Position numbers and translations under genes: made by a program | In this document: in pieces, positions 42,317-50,293 of the stretch | Position numbering within the stretch: position 1 is the stretch's first letter | Layout: every line of letters begins with the position of its first letter | Notes under the pieces: generated by a model | Database searches by the model: none | The model's input: the letters and a program-made list of their open reading frames with translations, nothing else | What the model was told of the DNA's origin: nothing | Assembly (NCBI GenBank): GCA_919902985.1 | Contig: CAKKSC010000041.1 | Coordinates: 1 to 50,293 of the forward strand | DNA from: Desulfuromonadales bacterium | Lineage (GTDB): Bacteria > Desulfobacterota > JAENJC01 | Reading direction: 5' to 3' | Length of the DNA: 50,293 nt

Positions 42317-43750
42317 ATGACGGAAAAAGAAAAGCTTAATCTCCTGATCCGGGAAGGTGAAGGTCTTACCGTTGAATTCAAGGAACGCTTTACCGCCCGC
42401 ATAGATGAGGATATGGTTGCCTTTGCCAATACAAAGGGCGGGATTATTCTTCTTGGCGTGAGAGATAACCGCACCATTGCCGGAGAGGAACTGACCAACG
42501 ACCTTAAGGCCCGCATCAATTCAGTCGCAAGAAACTGCACCCCGCCTGTTAAGGTAAAGCTGAAGCAGATACAGAACATAATTGCTGTAGAAGTGCCGCA
42601 AGGCGATGAGAAACCCTATGCTTGCGGTTCAGGCTATTTCAGAAGGCTCGACGGCGCAACGCAGAAGATGAGCAACCATGAACTGAGGACCATGTTCCAG
42701 GAGCATGAAACTACCCCCTTTGAAGAGAAGGTCAATAAGGATGTTTCATGGGATTACATATCAAAAGATAAAATCCAGGACTTCCTTAAAGAGGCAGATG
42801 TCGGAATAAAGAGAATAGCGCCGCGAGACCTGTTGACAAGCCTGAGTCTGGCCCACAACGACAAGATTACCAACGCAGGCGTTTTATTCTTTGCCAAAGA
42901 GCCGCGCAAATTCATTCTACAGTCGCAGATGACCCTCATTGCGTTCAAGGGCAAAGACCGTGTCCATATCTATGACAGGCAAGACGTACAGGATGACCTT
43001 CTTACACAGTTCAATTCAGCCGTGATGTTCCTGATGAAGCATCTGAACCGTAGGAGCGAGATAAAAGGTGTGAACCGCAAAGATATCTATGAGATACCTT
43101 TCGAGGCCCTGCGTGAGGCTGTGGCAAATGCGATAATCCACCGTGATTACAGCATCAGGGGGACAAGCCTGATGGTGGAGGTTTATGACGACAGGGTCGA
43201 GATAGTAAACCCAGGCATATTCCCCGGCGCAAAAAAGAGCGACTTCGGCAAGATTTCCGTCAGGAGGAATGAGCGGATTGCGGATATGTTCTTCAGGATG
43301 GACAAGGTGGAGCGTGCAGGGACAGGAATCAGGAGGATGAAAGAGGCAATGTCATCGGCTGGGCTTCCTGCACCGGGCATCAGGCAGAGCGGTTTTTATA
43401 CGATTATATTTAAAAGGCCTGTTGAAGAGAGGGTAGAAGAGGCTACCCAGAAAACTGTCGGGAAAACTACACAGAAAAGGTTGGTAGAAAAGGGGGTAGA
43501 AAGTACGGAGAAAGTACGGAGAAAGTACGGAGAAAGTACGGAGAAAATTGTTTTGGCAATAGCAGGGAATCGGTTCATTAAAACCCATGAAATAGCAAAT
43601 AAAACTAATTTATCGCAAAGCACAGTTGAGAAAATTATTGCTAAACTTAAAAAAGATGGAATGCTAAAGCGCATCGGCCCAGACAAAGGAGGACATTGGG
43701 AGATAGTTCCAGGCGAGCAAGATAATGAACAGGAGCTTAACGCTGATTGA
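42317..43750 (+). CDS. AlbA_2/Schlafen domain, HATPase-like and winged-helix protein
   Basis: This 477-residue protein begins with the AlbA_2 (Schlafen-type) domain: EGLTVEFKERFT, EDMVAFANTKGGIILLGVRD. A HATPase_c_4-like region follows (FEALREAVANAIIHRDYS, VYDDRVEIVNPG), as in transcription regulators once annotated as RecG-like. The C-terminus has a winged helix (IAGNRFIKTHEIANKTNLSQ). Between them, at 43503-43546, is an exact 4 x 11-bp tandem repeat encoding STEK-VRR-KYGE-STEK. Because 11 is not a multiple of three, a change in copy number would shift frame and remove the winged helix. The ATG follows GGAAG. A restriction-enzyme relic overlaps its 3' end, and a helicase relic lies upstream. 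Confidence 0.88.
   Translation: MTEKEKLNLLIREGEGLTVEFKERFTARIDEDMVAFANTKGGIILLGVRDNRTIAGEELTNDLKARINSVARNCTPPVKVKLKQIQNIIAVEVPQGDEKPYACGSGYFRRLDGATQKMSNHELRTMFQEHETTPFEEKVNKDVSWDYISKDKIQDFLKEADVGIKRIAPRDLLTSLSLAHNDKITNAGVLFFAKEPRKFILQSQMTLIAFKGKDRVHIYDRQDVQDDLLTQFNSAVMFLMKHLNRRSEIKGVNRKDIYEIPFEALREAVANAIIHRDYSIRGTSLMVEVYDDRVEIVNPGIFPGAKKSDFGKISVRRNERIADMFFRMDKVERAGTGIRRMKEAMSSAGLPAPGIRQSGFYTIIFKRPVEERVEEATQKTVGKTTQKRLVEKGVESTEKVRRKYGESTEKIVLAIAGNRFIKTHEIANKTNLSQSTVEKIIAKLKKDGMLKRIGPDKGGHWEIVPGEQDNEQELNAD
43503..43546. repeat. Four perfect 11-bp tandem repeats (GTACGGAGAAA) in coding sequence
   Basis: Four uninterrupted identical copies lie within the AlbA_2 gene; a degraded half copy (GTAGAA) precedes them. 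The unit length puts the repeat through all three frames. Confidence 0.95.
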
Positions 43751-43817
43751 TCGGCTGGTCTATGTTCTTTACGGCCTGACGCCGGAGGAGATTGGGGTTG
43801 TGGAGGGGAAGGGATGA
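43743..43817 (+). pseudogene. C-terminal relic of an Eco57I-type restriction-modification enzyme
   Basis: In a frame different from the AlbA_2 gene, the sequence reads LIDRLVYVLYGLTPEEIG then VVEGKG and stops. This is the characteristic C-terminal end of large methyltransferase-endonuclease proteins. It begins at the tail of the AlbA_2 gene. The last 37 bp (43775-43811) recur at 8038-8074. Confidence 0.65.
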
Positions 43818-43874
43818 AATCGAACAATTCTTGGTATTGGTTTCTACTTCAGAGTGTGTAATAATTAGTTATCT

Positions 43875-44879
43875 ATGAAGATAACGCTTGTAAAGAAGAT
43901 AAAGGAAGATGGCAAGGAGTGCAAAAAGTGTCTGCAGGTCACAGAGCGTTTAAGGGCTGGGGACGAGCTCAGGTTCATTGACAAAATCGTTTATGCAGAC
44001 ATGAGAGATCCGGACTCGGTCGGACTTAGGCTGGCAAAAGAGCATAATATCGACATTGCGCCCTTCTTTATAGTTGAGAATGAGGGTACTGCGTCTATCT
44101 ACAAGACATATATGGAGCTTAAGAGAAAGGTGTTGAATAAGGGAAAGGAACCTGAAAAGAAAAAAACCTCAAAAGATTTCGATATTGAAAGACTGAATAA
44201 TGAGTTTGAGGCCAAAACGCCGCAGGAGCTTCTGGAATGGGGGCTTAAGGAGTTTCATCCTTGCATAGCACTTGCATGGAGCGGCGCTGAAGACGTGGCC
44301 GTTGTTGATATGCTGGTAAAGATCAACCCTAAGGCGCGCATCTTCACCCTTGATACGGGAAGGCTCAACCCTGAAACATATGACTTGATTGACAGGGTGC
44401 GTGAAAGATATGGCATTGATATCGAAGTCATCTTCCCTGATGCGGCAGAGGTTGAAAAGATGGTGCGCGAGCATGGGGTAAACCTATTCTATCAGAGCGT
44501 TGAGAACCGAAAGTTATGCTGCAATATAAGAAAGGTGCAGCCCCTTAAGAGAATGCTCTCTACTCTTGATGCCTGGATAACAGGTCTACGCAGGGACCAG
44601 GCTGTAACTCGGACTGTCTTGAAAAAGATAGAGGTAGACGAAAACTTTGGCGGAATCATAAAGTTGAATCCCCTTGCCGACTGGAGCCACAAAGACGTCT
44701 GGGACTATATTCACAAAAATAATGTCCCATATAACGAGCTTCACGACAGGGGTTATCCGTCCATAGGTTGCGCGCCCTGCAGCCGCTCCGTCAAACCTGG
44801 TGAAGATATCCGCGCAGGCCGCTGGTGGTGGGAGTTTCCTGAAGGCAGAGAGTGCGGCCTCCATGTCAAGTCCAAGTAG
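43875..44879 (+). CDS. APS/PAPS reductase with N-terminal thioredoxin-like domain
   Basis: This 334-residue protein has two parts. Residues 1-88 look like a thioredoxin/glutaredoxin fold (C-x2-C in KECKKCLQV, cis-proline region IAPFFIVE). Residues 110-334 are a CysH-type reductase: ALAWSGAEDVAVVDM P-loop, FTLDTGRLNPETYDL, the double cysteine KLCCNIRKV (about 215-216), GLRRDQAVTR, and a second pair GCAPCSRS (about 299-302) with RAGRWWWE and ECGLH. The CC...CxxC ligands indicate a [4Fe-4S] APS-type reductase, reducing adenylyl sulfate to sulfite. The N-terminal redox domain may supply electrons, the reverse order of plant APS reductases. The ribosome binding site is weak. Confidence 0.9.
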   Translation: MKITLVKKIKEDGKECKKCLQVTERLRAGDELRFIDKIVYADMRDPDSVGLRLAKEHNIDIAPFFIVENEGTASIYKTYMELKRKVLNKGKEPEKKKTSKDFDIERLNNEFEAKTPQELLEWGLKEFHPCIALAWSGAEDVAVVDMLVKINPKARIFTLDTGRLNPETYDLIDRVRERYGIDIEVIFPDAAEVEKMVREHGVNLFYQSVENRKLCCNIRKVQPLKRMLSTLDAWITGLRRDQAVTRTVLKKIEVDENFGGIIKLNPLADWSHKDVWDYIHKNNVPYNELHDRGYPSIGCAPCSRSVKPGEDIRAGRWWWEFPEGRECGLHVKSK

Positions 44880-44912
44880 CCTATCTATTTAGTTACATCT
44901 GGGAAAGTGTCC

Positions 44913-46031
44913 ATGTACATTAATATTGCGGAAAGAGAACTGATAGACAAGACCCTGGACAGGAAAGACAACAAAACGCTTTTCATGAATGAGATATACC
45001 TTGGAGAGATGCTAAGGGAGATCCTTTTCAGTGCGAATGAGTTTGTCCCATCGGAATCCGGTGCAGTTTTTCTCGATGACCCTTTGCTTAAACGAACACC
45101 GAAGGAGAGGGGAAGGCTTTACTTTATGGCCTGTTTTGGCGAGGGTTCAGAAAAACTCACTGGAACTTTCCTTCCGGACGATGTGGGTATAATTGGAGAA
45201 ACATACAGAAACGGATCACCATATTTGAGCCGGGATGTGAGTAAAGACAGGAGTTTTTATCCCGGAGTTGACAAACAGACCAGCTATCAATCAAGGTCTA
45301 TCATTGCCGTTCCTATCAAGATTAATGATTCTGTTATCGGCGTCATCGAGATGATCAACAGAAAAGATAAGATAAATTTCGACGAGAAAGACCTTGCTAT
45401 CCTGGATATCTTTGCGCGCTATACATCTACTCTTATAACAAACGCTCTTGACGCCCTGAGGTTTGAGGAACTATCAAAAAAAGATAACCTTACCGGCCTT
45501 TATAATGACAGGTATTTTTATGAAAGACTTTCAGTAGAGGTCAAACATTCCATAGAAAATAGCAAACCCCTTTCCGTGATATTTTTCGATCTTGATCGTT
45601 TCAAGGAGGTTAACGATATACATGGACATCTCGCGGGAAGCAGGGTGCTCAAGGAGGTAGCGCAATTGGTAGAAGATGTGCTGGTTGGCAGCGGGGCCGT
45701 TCCTGTCAGGTATGGCGGTGATGAGTTTGTGATTGTTTTACCGGCAACCCTCCTTGACAAAGCCGCGGAATACGCAAAAAAGATATGCGACGTAGTCGCT
45801 GGAAGTACATTTATTAAGGAAAAAAGCTTAGCAGGAGCCCCTCCACTCAGTATCAAAGGATTAATCACCTGTAGTATTGGTGTTGCTGCCTTTGTCCCTC
45901 CCATTGGTCAAGAGATTGGCCCCAGAGAAATCGAAGAAGGTCTTATCAAGGCCGCAGATTCAGCTATGTATGAATCAAAACGCAACGGAAAGAACAGGGT
46001 CACGTGTATATCCGAGACAATTTTTAAATAA
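44913..46031 (+). CDS. GAF-GGDEF diguanylate cyclase
   Basis: This 372-residue protein has an N-terminal GAF domain (about 25-180, with GIIGETYRNGSPYLSRDV, SIIAVPIKINDSVIGVIEMI) and a GGDEF domain (about 190-370: DNLTGLYNDRYFYERL, VIFFDLDRFKEVNDIHGH, RYGGDEFVIVL). The catalytic motif is intact, so it should make cyclic di-GMP. The RxxD inhibitory site expected five residues before GGDEF is not present. The ATG at 44913 is preferred over GTG at 44907 because GGGAAAG is better spaced. It converges on the large exported repeat protein with a 15-bp gap. Confidence 0.93.
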   Translation: MYINIAERELIDKTLDRKDNKTLFMNEIYLGEMLREILFSANEFVPSESGAVFLDDPLLKRTPKERGRLYFMACFGEGSEKLTGTFLPDDVGIIGETYRNGSPYLSRDVSKDRSFYPGVDKQTSYQSRSIIAVPIKINDSVIGVIEMINRKDKINFDEKDLAILDIFARYTSTLITNALDALRFEELSKKDNLTGLYNDRYFYERLSVEVKHSIENSKPLSVIFFDLDRFKEVNDIHGHLAGSRVLKEVAQLVEDVLVGSGAVPVRYGGDEFVIVLPATLLDKAAEYAKKICDVVAGSTFIKEKSLAGAPPLSIKGLITCSIGVAAFVPPIGQEIGPREIEEGLIKAADSAMYESKRNGKNRVTCISETIFK

Positions 46032-46046
46032 TCTCAGCTTTATTAA

Positions 46047-49000
46047 TTAATCACGCCCAATTGTTTTTATCGTTATACTCTTTTCATTTTCACTGTTATC
46101 AACGTTATCCACAGTCTTATAATATATGGTATGGATGCCATTGGACAGTTCACTAAGCTCGAAGAGCCCTGAGTATGTGTGCCAGTCTTTCAGATTATCA
46201 AAGCGATAGTATGTTGCCTTGACGCCTGAAAGACCGTCAGAGGCATTCAGAGTGACCTGCGAGTTCCTGGATACCAGTAAGTTGCTGCCGTCATTGTATT
46301 TCATGCTGAAATCTATCGTAGTGTAGGGAGGGATGTTGTCTATTATGACGGTGAGGGTCTTTTCTGTCTCAAGGTGTCCAATGTTATCTCTGCTCCTGTA
46401 ACCTATGGTGTGGGTCCCATCGATGGGAAGTGTAAGGGTACTGCCTGTTATCCAGGCTGAGCTGTCAGCCTTGTACTCAGTTACTTTTACTTCAGGATTT
46501 TTATCAGTGGTACTCAAGGTGTATTTAGTAGTACCGGTAACCCAGGCTGAAATATCTATCCTGTAATCGGTTTCTTTTACACCGGAAAGGTTGTCCATGG
46601 CGCTCAAATAGAACTCCGTCTTGCTTGTGGCATATATAGTCCCCCCAGCCTTATATTTGAGATCTTTACTGGCGATTCCGGTCACAGGGGGAGTATTATC
46701 AACTGTCATTGAGATGATTTTCTCAGTCTCAACATTACCTACATTATCGACACTTCTGTAGGCTATTTTATGGTTTCCTTCGCTGTTTATCCTGAAGGTG
46801 GATGCAGGTAGCCACTGGCCGTTATCAACCCGGTATTCTGTAATCTTAACACCGGAGAGGTTGTCTTCCGCGCTAAGGGAAAAGGTGGTTTCACTGGTAA
46901 TGTAACTGATATTTTTAACTGAGTTGTATATGGGATCACTAATATTTATGCTGCTTGATGGTGTCGTATTGTCAACAATTATTGACAGGGTTTTCTCAAT
47001 CTCCAGATTCCCGAGGTTGTCAACGGACCTGTATCCGATTGTCTGTTTCCCGTCAGGAAGCGATTTTAAGTTGAAGGCAGCTTCGTATACCGTCCATACG
47101 CCACCATTGATGCGGTATTGAGTCTGTTTTATCCCAGAAAGATTATCAGAGACATTTAAGATGAACTCCGTCTTTCCTGGAACGAATATAGCTCCCGCTA
47201 CATCATGTCTGGGTGATCCGGGCGCTATGGTGGTGACAGGGGGGGAATTGTCGACTGTTACTGATAATATCCTGGTAATCTCAAAATTCCCAAGATTGTC
47301 GCTGTTGCCAGACTCTATCAGATAGCTCCCCCCAGAAGATATTTTGAATGGGGCGTTGTGCAGCCATTTGCCGCTATCCAGGCGGTATTCAGATTTCTTC
47401 ACCCCGCAAAGGTCGTCCGTGACATTCAAGGTAAGGCTGGATTGGCTGGTTATATAGTTTACACCATCGGCAGATTTGTAAAAAGGCATACCAATATTGA
47501 TTTTGGCCAGTGGTGGGGTATTGTCAATCACTATCATCATCAACTTCTCATTCTCCAGATTTCCCAGGTTATCTGAAGATCTGTATCCGATAGAATGCTT
47601 GCCGTCGGTCAGAGACGCAAGGTCAATTAAGGCATTGAAAGCTGTCCACTCTCCATTGTCGATACGATACTCGGACTTTTGCACCCCGGCTAAGTTGTCA
47701 GTGGAGTTCAGGCTGACTGCTGTAATTCCGGTGATGAATACGGCGCTCCCAGCCTCATATCTGGGTTTTTCAGCATTTATTGCAGTTACCGGCGGCGTAT
47801 TGTCAATAACTATAGACAATGATTGCGCTGATTCCAGGTTCCCTGTGTTGTCTGTGCTCCTATAAGCGATGACGTGCTTCCCCTCCGTGGGGATACTGAA
47901 AGGCACGGTGTAATTTCTCCAGGCGCCGCCATCTATCCGGTATTCCGTCTCTGCCGCTCCCGAGAGATTATCCGAGGCAGAAATAGCAAAAGAGGTCTTG
48001 CCTGTTGCCAGCAGAATCTCATCCTGGTTCTTAAAATTAGGGCTTCCAATGGAAATCCTGCTCACCGGAGGAGAGTTGTCTACGATCAAGGTTGTCGACC
48101 TGCCTTTTTCCAGATTCCCCATTTGATCCCTGCTTCTGTATTCGACCAGATGTTCCCCTTCAGCCTGGATCTTTAAAGGCGCATAATGCGTCCAGGGGCC
48201 GCTGTCTATTCTGTATTCGCTTGCCGCCACTTCTGATAAAGCATCCATTGCAGCAAGGGTTATTGCAGTGCCCCCGGTAATGAAGATTTTATTTTCAGAA
48301 CTGGAAAACCTAGGGCTTCCCATGGAAATGGCAGTTACCGGCGCCGTATTGTCTACAACTACATCAAGAGACCTTGCTGTCTCAGTATTTCCAAGCCTGT
48401 CAATACTCCTATACTCTATAATCTGGCGCCCTTCATTGGCGATATTGAAGGATGGTCCAGGATGCCACTGACCTTTGTTCACTCTATATTCAGTCTTCGA
48501 TACCCCTGAAATATTATCGGATGCGTCCATGGTAAACTCAGTATCCCGACTTACTAACAAAGAGACTCCCTTAAGACTTGATTTAGGCTCTCCAGCATGG
48601 ATCTGTGTGACCGGTGCGATGTTGTCAACGGTCACATCCGCCTCTTTTGCAGCCTCTATGTTGCCGGCATTGTCTACGCTTCTGTAATGGATTTTATGCG
48701 GTCCCTCTCTGCTGCCAAGGGAGATGCTTTTCTTATAAATGTTCCATGAAGAAATATCATCCAGCCCGTATTCGATTCTATTTATACCTGATGGAGCCGT
48801 GCCTGAATCTGATGCAGCCAAAACGACCTGAGTAGAACCGGTGATTGATAGCTTTCCATTATCTGTAATCATTGGCAGGCCTATTTGCAGAGTGGTCACC
48901 GGAAATGTCTTATCTATATAAAAGTGACGTCTCAATGACGACTTGTTACCCGCCATGTCAACCGCATCAACTTTCAACTCCATACGTCCTTCTTCAGTTA

Positions 49001-50090
49001 TATCAGAGCCGGTATAGATGCTGCCGTTCAGGGTAACATTCTTTTCCTTAGGATTTGCGTCCTTAACCGTAATCACAGGGAGGATATCCGAGTTGTAAAA
49101 CCTGCCCTCTTCAACTCCTGCGAATGACATGACAGGAGAGGTCTTATCCACCACAAAACTCAAGCTCTTTGAAGACCGATTCCCGGAAAGGTCAGAAGCG
49201 TCAACTTTTAGGGTATAGCTCCCATCTATGGAGATTGGGATGGCGGAGTAAGAGGAGCCGTTAAGGGTAATCCTCTTTTCCTTAAGGTTTGCGTCCTTAA
49301 CCGTAATCACAGGGAGGATATCCGAGTTGTAAAACCTGCCCTCTTCAACTCCTGCGAATGACATGACAGGAGAGGTCTTATCCACCACAAAACTCAAGCT
49401 CTTTGAAGACCGATTCCCGGAAAGGTCAGAAGCGTCAACTTTTAGGGTATAGCTCCCATCTATGGAGATTGGGATGGCGGAGTAAGAGGAGCCGTTAAGG
49501 GTAATCCTCTTTTCCTTAAGGTTTGCGTCCTTAACCGTAATCACAGGGAGGATATCCGAGTTGTAAAACCTGCCCTCTTCAACTCCTGTGAATGATATGA
49601 CAGGAGAGGTCTTATCCACCACAAAACTCAAACTCTTTGAAGACCGATTACCGGAAAGGTCAACAGCGTCGACTTTTAGGGTATAGTTCCCATCTCTGGT
49701 TACAGGAGCTCCGAGATAGGCGGAACCATTTAGCATGACCTCCTTGCTTGAAAGTTGCTCATCAAACACTTTTACGACAGGATTGATATCTGTGGCATAG
49801 TAAGCTCTATCATGGACCCCGCTTACCGTTATTTCAGGAGGAACCTTGTCTGGAGGACCTGCCTCTACTGTTGCACCCTTTCCAGCATCATTGGCTGCCA
49901 TTGCATCATGTGAGGCTGAGATCAGAAGGCAAGAAACAGCCAGGATAATTGCAAGCCCTATTTTTGGAGTTTCTTGCAAAAGTCTCAAATTACCCTTCAA
50001 CACGCTCAGGGTAAACGGGATGTGAGAAGTGGTCATTGATTTTTTCACGAACCTCTTTATCATGCTGTTGATATTAGTAATATTAAACAT
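46047..50090 (-). CDS. Large exported protein with Ig-like and OmpL47-type repeats
   Basis: This 1347-residue protein has a long N-terminal extension and a signal-peptide-like segment (IGLAIILAVSCLLISASHDA, cleavage near AMA). Four Ig-like repeats of about 78 residues follow (VDKTSPVISFTGVEEGRFYN, ITVKDANLKEKRITLNGSSY, VDASDLSGNRSSKSLSFVVD). Then come ten OmpL47-type repeats of about 90 residues with a recurrent SGVKxTEYRxDxGxW ... YRSxDNxGNxE ... VDNTPPVT pattern. It is probably a cell-surface adhesin-like or matrix protein; no C-terminal anchor was identified. The long N-terminus could mean the true start is a later ATG (for example 50033); no clear ribosome binding site decides this. Convergent with the GGDEF gene. 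Confidence 0.82.
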   Translation of the reverse strand: MFNITNINSMIKRFVKKSMTTSHIPFTLSVLKGNLRLLQETPKIGLAIILAVSCLLISASHDAMAANDAGKGATVEAGPPDKVPPEITVSGVHDRAYYATDINPVVKVFDEQLSSKEVMLNGSAYLGAPVTRDGNYTLKVDAVDLSGNRSSKSLSFVVDKTSPVISFTGVEEGRFYNSDILPVITVKDANLKEKRITLNGSSYSAIPISIDGSYTLKVDASDLSGNRSSKSLSFVVDKTSPVMSFAGVEEGRFYNSDILPVITVKDANLKEKRITLNGSSYSAIPISIDGSYTLKVDASDLSGNRSSKSLSFVVDKTSPVMSFAGVEEGRFYNSDILPVITVKDANPKEKNVTLNGSIYTGSDITEEGRMELKVDAVDMAGNKSSLRRHFYIDKTFPVTTLQIGLPMITDNGKLSITGSTQVVLAASDSGTAPSGINRIEYGLDDISSWNIYKKSISLGSREGPHKIHYRSVDNAGNIEAAKEADVTVDNIAPVTQIHAGEPKSSLKGVSLLVSRDTEFTMDASDNISGVSKTEYRVNKGQWHPGPSFNIANEGRQIIEYRSIDRLGNTETARSLDVVVDNTAPVTAISMGSPRFSSSENKIFITGGTAITLAAMDALSEVAASEYRIDSGPWTHYAPLKIQAEGEHLVEYRSRDQMGNLEKGRSTTLIVDNSPPVSRISIGSPNFKNQDEILLATGKTSFAISASDNLSGAAETEYRIDGGAWRNYTVPFSIPTEGKHVIAYRSTDNTGNLESAQSLSIVIDNTPPVTAINAEKPRYEAGSAVFITGITAVSLNSTDNLAGVQKSEYRIDNGEWTAFNALIDLASLTDGKHSIGYRSSDNLGNLENEKLMMIVIDNTPPLAKINIGMPFYKSADGVNYITSQSSLTLNVTDDLCGVKKSEYRLDSGKWLHNAPFKISSGGSYLIESGNSDNLGNFEITRILSVTVDNSPPVTTIAPGSPRHDVAGAIFVPGKTEFILNVSDNLSGIKQTQYRINGGVWTVYEAAFNLKSLPDGKQTIGYRSVDNLGNLEIEKTLSIIVDNTTPSSSINISDPIYNSVKNISYITSETTFSLSAEDNLSGVKITEYRVDNGQWLPASTFRINSEGNHKIAYRSVDNVGNVETEKIISMTVDNTPPVTGIASKDLKYKAGGTIYATSKTEFYLSAMDNLSGVKETDYRIDISAWVTGTTKYTLSTTDKNPEVKVTEYKADSSAWITGSTLTLPIDGTHTIGYRSRDNIGHLETEKTLTVIIDNIPPYTTIDFSMKYNDGSNLLVSRNSQVTLNASDGLSGVKATYYRFDNLKDWHTYSGLFELSELSNGIHTIYYKTVDNVDNSENEKSITIKTIGRD
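49057..49758. repeat. Three 234-bp near-identical tandem repeats in the exported protein gene
   Basis: The period is 234 bp (78 codons) with units starting at 49057, 49291 and 49525. The first two copies are almost identical and the third diverges after about 49680. They encode the Ig-like repeats. Such identity implies recent duplication or gene conversion, and makes the true copy number sensitive to assembly. Confidence 0.9.
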
Positions 50091-50293
50091 TACATATAAT
50101 CCCGGGTTGGGATATTTAGCATATATATAAGAAAAATGAAATTATTTCCATAAAATAATCAAATTTGGGTAGCGTACCCGTTTAGTGGGTCTGTTATGCT
50201 TCACAAACAAGCTTAGATCTTCTCCGTAAATAAATAGCTTTTAGAGCGAAAAGAATGTGTTATAGATACCTCTATCAAGTCCTTACTTGATGG
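50091..50293. other. AT-rich upstream region of the exported protein gene
   Basis: No gene is seen. The segment contains GGGTAGCGTACCC overlapping ACCCGTTTAGTGGGT, two small inverted repeats that share the ACCC arm and could form alternative hairpins in the leader of the large exported protein. No riboswitch family was recognised. Hexamers of a sigma-70 promoter were not clear. Confidence 0.4.

Noticed and set aside
46047-46600. Frameshift or fusion in the ninth OmpL47 repeat of the large exported protein
   Set aside because: The repeat is longer than its neighbours because of an internal partial duplication (AWVTGTTKYTL and AWITGSTLTL), but the frame is continuous, so no frameshift is needed.

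Overview
The window looks like a chromosomal segment of a diderm bacterium of roughly 50% GC. It has outer-membrane beta-barrels with signal peptides and an Omp85-type protein, plus anaerobic or microaerobic redox genes: rubrerythrin, an iron-sulfur APS reductase, and a cytochrome b-ferredoxin fusion. Housekeeping genes favour AGG/AGA arginine codons, and small palindromic repeats sit inside coding sequence. This style fits Nitrospirota or deltaproteobacterial-like lineages, but no rRNA is present and the assignment is an inference.

Layout. 1-1145: edge fragment, RelE/ParE toxin-antitoxin pair, dispersed palindrome. 1146-4040: tsaD, tldD and divergent yraN. 4109-10105: AT-rich accessory island with an ATPase relic, an AIPR protein, a DNA methyltransferase and PmeII-type endonuclease, a Fic protein between 22-bp direct repeats, and a MntA/HepT-type pair. 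10199-16342: pfkA, nadE, mfd. 16349-20637: coiled-coil protein, porin, second barrel protein, ModB-like permease with a GlnQ-type ATPase. 21084-25371: a redox locus in which a CRP/FNR-type regulator and a heme-copper-oxidase-like membrane protein diverge from a 677-residue fusion of a diheme cytochrome b, two [4Fe-4S] clusters and an MvhD-like domain. A single TGAT-N4-ATCA operator lies between them at promoter-appropriate spacings. 25472-32693: small hypothetical gene, rubrerythrin, polA, Omp85-like protein, cstA. 32716-35303: accessory patch with an unknown membrane/coiled-coil/HTH protein, a DUF5131 protein, and a chimeric junction of truncated tcmP and sfsA. 35546-41181: yebC-ruvC, rplU-rpmA-obgE behind a strong sigma-70 promoter, corA, a metallophosphoesterase. 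41326-43817: helicase relic, small membrane protein, AlbA_2/HATPase protein with four 11-bp tandem repeats, and a restriction-enzyme C-terminal relic. 43875-50090: thioredoxin-like/APS reductase fusion, GAF-GGDEF protein, and a 1347-residue repeat-rich exported protein.

The most unusual candidate system is the redox locus at 21084-25371. The second theme is a decaying defence neighbourhood: relics of restriction, helicase, ATPase and TcmP genes, a possibly phase-variable AlbA_2 gene, and a HEPN toxin whose active motif is stretched by a 9-bp repeat expansion. The third is the in-frame invasion of mfd, nadE and polA by short repeats.
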